A stretch of DNA of 16,308 nt from Burkholderiaceae bacterium (lineage in GTDB: Bacteria > Pseudomonadota > Gammaproteobacteria > Burkholderiales > Burkholderiaceae): assembly GCA_030151165.1 (NCBI GenBank), contig JASLEM010000014.1, forward strand, positions 1 to 16,308, read 5' to 3'. The notes under the pieces were generated by a model, which was given only the letters and a program-made list of their open reading frames with translations, was not told the origin of the DNA and did no database searches. Shown piece after piece: positions 13,914 to 16,308 of the stretch; the stretch's first letter is position 1; the number at the start of each line of letters is the position of its first letter. Made by a program: the position numbers and the translations under genes.

Positions 13914-14849
13914 CTAACGGTCGGCGGAGGCCAAGTCCTCCGGGGTGATGACGTCCCTGGCAAGGACTTCTGCCAGCGCGAGACGCTGCTTGTCATCCAG
14001 TTCGTACGCCGGCTTGCCGAAGATCTTCTGGCTTGCATAGGCCTTCTTGTCAAACTGTTGGCCCACGGCCTTGTTCGCCTGATACCGTCTCTTTTCCAGC
14101 CTCGCGCGAACATAAATGTGCAGCAGTTCGAACTGTTTCCCGTTGTTCACGTCGACGATGTATTCGATCAAGGTCTCCGGGCACCTGAAATCCGTCTTCT
14201 CCGTGGATTGGAAATTCACATCCCCGGAGAAATTCTTGCCGTTGTCCCTGTCGCAGATCGAATCCCAGAGTCCGCGCTTCGGATCCTTTTCAAAGGGAAC
14301 CGTGCCGATGAACTTGTAGAGCGCGGCAGGGTTGTCGACGATTTTCGCCAACGAGATCATGGTCCACTGGAGGCGGTGTGTATGTTCACCGTGCATCCCG
14401 CCGACGCTGGGATCCTTCATGGTCCGGCCGAGCGAGATGCGCCTGCGGAACGCATCGGAGTCCTTGGAAAACGCCAGCAGCGTTTCGGTGTTTTCGTTGC
14501 CCTTTATCTGGCCGAATCCCGCCAGCGTTTCCTCGCTGGCCATGACCGCGCTCAACACATGTCGAGGCTCTTTCTTCGCGTCGACGGCATTCTTGACTGC
14601 CACCTTGCGCAGGTAGGCGCTGTAGAGACCGCCGTAGTAGCCCTTAGTCGCTTCAACGTCAGCGCCCGACCGCATGCACATCTTTCGGTTGATTTCGACG
14701 AGCATTTCCGAAGCCCGGGGCGAAGTCAGGAAGGATGCGACCGTCGAACAACTCTGCAGCATCTCCCGGTCTTCCCGCTTCGCGGACGCACCGAAGACCT
14801 GCGGGTACAACCCCTGCAGATCCCGCTGGATCTCCTGCACCGTAGCCAT
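13914..14849 (-). CDS. Unrecognised 311-aa protein, possibly effector-like, lower GC
   Basis: No family was recognised with confidence. The start at 14849 is chosen because GGAG stands 8 bases before it; longer in-frame starts exist at 14855, where the ribosome site is too close, and at 15023, which adds 58 residues of unconvincing sequence. The protein is hydrophilic, with no signal peptide or membrane span. Helices dominate the first 110 residues (EIQRDLQGLYPQVFG, ASEMLVEINRKMC). Notable stretches are GGMHGEHTHRLQW (150-162), with two His and one Glu close together, LWDSICDRDNGKNFSGD (194-210), and a C-terminal FGKPAYELDDKQRLALAEVL. Codon use is clearly less GC-rich than in the flanks. A secreted-effector type protein (the HRLQW segment gives a weak, unverified impression of the LirA/MavJ group) or a toxin-like accessory protein are possibilities. 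It stands alone between genes of other functions. Confidence 0.75.
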   Translation of the reverse strand: MATVQEIQRDLQGLYPQVFGASAKREDREMLQSCSTVASFLTSPRASEMLVEINRKMCMRSGADVEATKGYYGGLYSAYLRKVAVKNAVDAKKEPRHVLSAVMASEETLAGFGQIKGNENTETLLAFSKDSDAFRRRISLGRTMKDPSVGGMHGEHTHRLQWTMISLAKIVDNPAALYKFIGTVPFEKDPKRGLWDSICDRDNGKNFSGDVNFQSTEKTDFRCPETLIEYIVDVNNGKQFELLHIYVRARLEKRRYQANKAVGQQFDKKAYASQKIFGKPAYELDDKQRLALAEVLARDVITPEDLASADR

Positions 14850-15051
14850 GATCATTTCTCCGACGAATGGGAAATAGGAATGCGCCGCCAAACCGCGCCA
14901 TGCATTCTCCCGATACCCCACCACGTATGAAAACTTCAGCTTAGGGAGAGGGCTTTCCCGCCCGGTCGCCGAAACAGCGGCATCGCTTGGCCCGCTCAAC
15001 AGAGGATTCGCCATGAAGCGCAAGGAGACGGGCGAGTCCCCGGCGCGCGAT

Positions 15052-15576
15052 TCAGGCGGCCCGCGTCGCCGATGGCTTGGCCTTGATACCGGCCTTCGCC
15101 TTCGGCTCCGCAGGCCGTCGCGGCCGCTGCTTCTCCGCGACCATCTTGATCGTCGTCGACAACGCCGGCGCCGCGTTCAGGGCCTCGGCCCATGGGACGG
15201 TGGCCTGCGCGATCAGCGCCCGCACGGCGGGCTCGTCGAAGGTCTCGGGGCCGTGCACGCGCAAGCCGCGGATCTGCTTGCCCTCGCCTTCCAGCAGGCC
15301 GGCCGGGTCGTCGAGCGACGCGCCCTCGAGGAAGAACAGCGTGACCCAGCGCGGGTAGCCGGCGATCGAGAGGAAGGACTCGCGCGACGAGGTCGACGGG
15401 CTGATGCCGAAGACGAGCGCGTTGGTGTTGTCGAAGACGAGCTCGTGGCCGCGAGGGAAGAACGAACGCAGCCGCGCGCGGGCGGCGCGCAGGCGGGCCT
15501 CGATCTCGGGCGTGTACTTCGCGAGGAAGGCGTCGATGCGGGCATCGGTGCGGGCGTCGCTGTCATCGGCGGTCAT
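15052..15576 (-). CDS. DUF1801-type protein with basic C-terminal tail, 174 aa
   Basis: A small cytoplasmic protein resembling the DUF1801 (YdhG-like) fold. It contains IDAFLAKYTPEIEARLRAARARLRSFFP at the N-terminus (a helix followed by the domain), then ELVFDNTNALVFGISPS, LSIAGYPRWVTLFFLEGASLDDPAGLLEGEGKQIRGLRVH (the core, with Trp and the GxxKxxRxL-like segment) and a helix ending in VRALIAQA. Residues about 150-174 are a Lys/Arg/Pro/Ala-rich tail (RPRRPAEPKAKAGIKAKPSA), probably disordered and possibly nucleic-acid-interacting. The biochemical role of the family is not settled. The ribosome site is weak, and the start at 15576 is the first ATG of the open frame. The gene is monocistronic, divergent from the RND pump gene. 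The 202-base gap between its stop and the next minus-strand gene should hold that gene's promoter. Confidence 0.8.
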   Translation of the reverse strand: MTADDSDARTDARIDAFLAKYTPEIEARLRAARARLRSFFPRGHELVFDNTNALVFGISPSTSSRESFLSIAGYPRWVTLFFLEGASLDDPAGLLEGEGKQIRGLRVHGPETFDEPAVRALIAQATVPWAEALNAAPALSTTIKMVAEKQRPRRPAEPKAKAGIKAKPSATRAA

Positions 15577-15678
15577 GGACGCGGAGCGTAGCCTGCGGCG
15601 GTCGCGATGTCAGCTCCGGGACAGCCCTTGCCCGCAAAAGTGGCATCCGACCCTGGAGCGAGGATATGCGAGGGTACC

Positions 15679-15709
15679 TTCACATTTGTTAACCGCAACT
15701 TACTATGAT
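15679..15709 (+). promoter_or_regulatory. Candidate promoter of the RND pump gene
   Basis: An AT-rich island in GC-rich DNA carries TTCACA (15679-15684, five of six to the -35 consensus) and TATGAT (15704-15709, five of six to the -10) with a long 19-base spacer; TACTAT (15701-15706) gives a 16-base spacer with a poorer -10. The segment between them includes GTTAAC, a possible regulator half-site. It lies 55 bases before the pump start, in the divergent gap with the DUF1801 gene. Confidence 0.5.
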
Positions 15710-15763
15710 GTCGAGTTGTCTGAACCGCTCCAGGTTCCCAGTCCTAGCCGAGACCGCCCACCC

Positions 15764-16308
15764 ATGTCCATGATCCAGCTCGCGCTGCGCCGGCCCTACA
15801 CCTTCATCGTCATGGCGATGCTGATCGTGCTCGCGACGCCGTTCGCGTTGCTCAAGATGCCGACGGACATCCTGCCCGAGATCAACATCCCGGTCATCTC
15901 GATCGTCTGGAACTACACCGGCATGTCGGCCCAGGAGATGGGCCAGCGCATCACGTCGCAGAACGAGCGCAGTCTGACGACGACGGTGTCCGACATCGAG
16001 CACATCGAGTCGCAGACGCTCGCCGGCATCGCCGTCATCAAGATCTTCTTCCAGCCGACGGCCAACATCCAGACCGCGATCGCGCAGGTCACGGCCATCG
16101 AGCAGGCGCAGCTGCGCCAGCTGCCGCCGGGGATCACGCCGCCGCTGATCATCAAGTACTCGGCCTCGAGCATCCCGGTGATCCAGCTGGGCCTGTCGAG
16201 CCCGACGCTGCCCGAGCAGGCGATCTTCGACTCCGCGGTCAACACGCTGCGCCCCGCGCTGATCAACATCCCGGGCGTCGCGATCCCGTTCCCGTACGGC
16301 GGCAAGAG
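15764..16308 (+). CDS. RND-family multidrug/metal efflux pump inner-membrane subunit, N-terminal 181 residues (partial)
   Basis: The open frame runs off the right end of the window. RND pumps use the proton gradient to expel substrates through a tripartite complex with a membrane-fusion protein and an outer-membrane channel. The N-terminus shows first-helix basic residues and a hydrophobic span (LALRRPYTFIVMAMLIVLATPFALLKM), then the family landmarks PTDILPEINIPVISIVWNYTGMSAQEM and LTTTVSDIEHIESQTLAG, and the porter-domain segment IAQVTAIEQAQLRQLPPGITPPLI. These resemble the HAE1/AcrB-like clade that includes many uncharacterised pumps. ATG codons at 15764 and 15770 are possible starts. No adaptor gene precedes it, so partners should lie downstream, outside the window. 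Substrate cannot be told from this part. Confidence 0.93.
   Translation, partial: MSMIQLALRRPYTFIVMAMLIVLATPFALLKMPTDILPEINIPVISIVWNYTGMSAQEMGQRITSQNERSLTTTVSDIEHIESQTLAGIAVIKIFFQPTANIQTAIAQVTAIEQAQLRQLPPGITPPLIIKYSASSIPVIQLGLSSPTLPEQAIFDSAVNTLRPALINIPGVAIPFPYGGK

Noticed and set aside
13827..14930. 367-codon plus-strand open frame opposite the unrecognised 311-aa gene
   Set aside because: Composition (VERGRVVDDFRQRD-like, Arg/Val/Asp/Leu-rich) looks like an antisense shadow, and no ribosome site is present; the minus-strand frame has a good one and better amino-acid balance.
14850..15023. N-terminal extension of the 311-aa gene to the ATG at 15023
   Set aside because: The extra 58 residues have no recognisable pattern and the better ribosome site (GGAG, 8 bases) is at the 14849 start.

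Overview
The window is GC-rich (about 70% by eye, strong G/C preference at third codon positions) and reads as the chromosome of a betaproteobacterium, most likely of the Burkholderiales. The evidence is the gene families present, the codon use, a LivM-LivG fusion transporter and the leader style. No rRNA, tRNA, CRISPR array, integrase or transposase gene was found.

Left part (1-7542, all plus strand) is catabolic and uptake functions. It starts with the 3' end of a thiolase gene, then a FadB/FadJ-type bifunctional enoyl-CoA hydratase/3-hydroxyacyl-CoA dehydrogenase one base downstream, i.e. a beta-oxidation operon. After a hairpin comes a complete branched-chain-amino-acid-type (HAAT) ABC transporter: periplasmic binding protein, an internal attenuator-like hairpin, LivH-type permease, a LivM permease fused to a LivG ATPase in one polypeptide, and a LivF ATPase.

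Middle part (7543-11100) holds a minus-strand DUF3224 gene and then the thymidylate/folate block: thyA, an extra dihydrofolate reductase (DHFR), a second DHFR at the usual folA position, and a HAD phosphatase. This is the most unusual part. From the last dozen codons of thyA (about 9160) to about codon 33 of the second DHFR (about 10000) the DNA is abruptly AT-rich, while the DNA on both sides is ordinary host-like GC-rich sequence. The AT-rich tract completes ThyA with an intact IKAPVAV tail, carries a whole additional DHFR with its catalytic Asp, and supplies the first third of the catalytic pocket of the second DHFR. In that hybrid enzyme the catalytic acid (E. coli Asp27) is Gly, and an acidic residue (Glu8) sits at the position of E. 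coli Ala7. The simplest reading is homologous replacement by a donor with a thyA-dfr-folA layout, leaving two chimeric genes and one foreign gene; the foreign DHFR may have taken over folate reduction.

Right part (11101-16308) is a looser accessory region: a secreted alpha/beta-hydrolase, a REP/MITE-like inverted repeat, a small secreted orphan protein and a small conserved hypothetical of lower certainty, an unrecognised 311-residue protein on the minus strand with lower GC than its neighbours and a HGEHTHRLQW segment, a DUF1801 protein on the minus strand, and the 5' end of an RND efflux pump gene that runs off the window.
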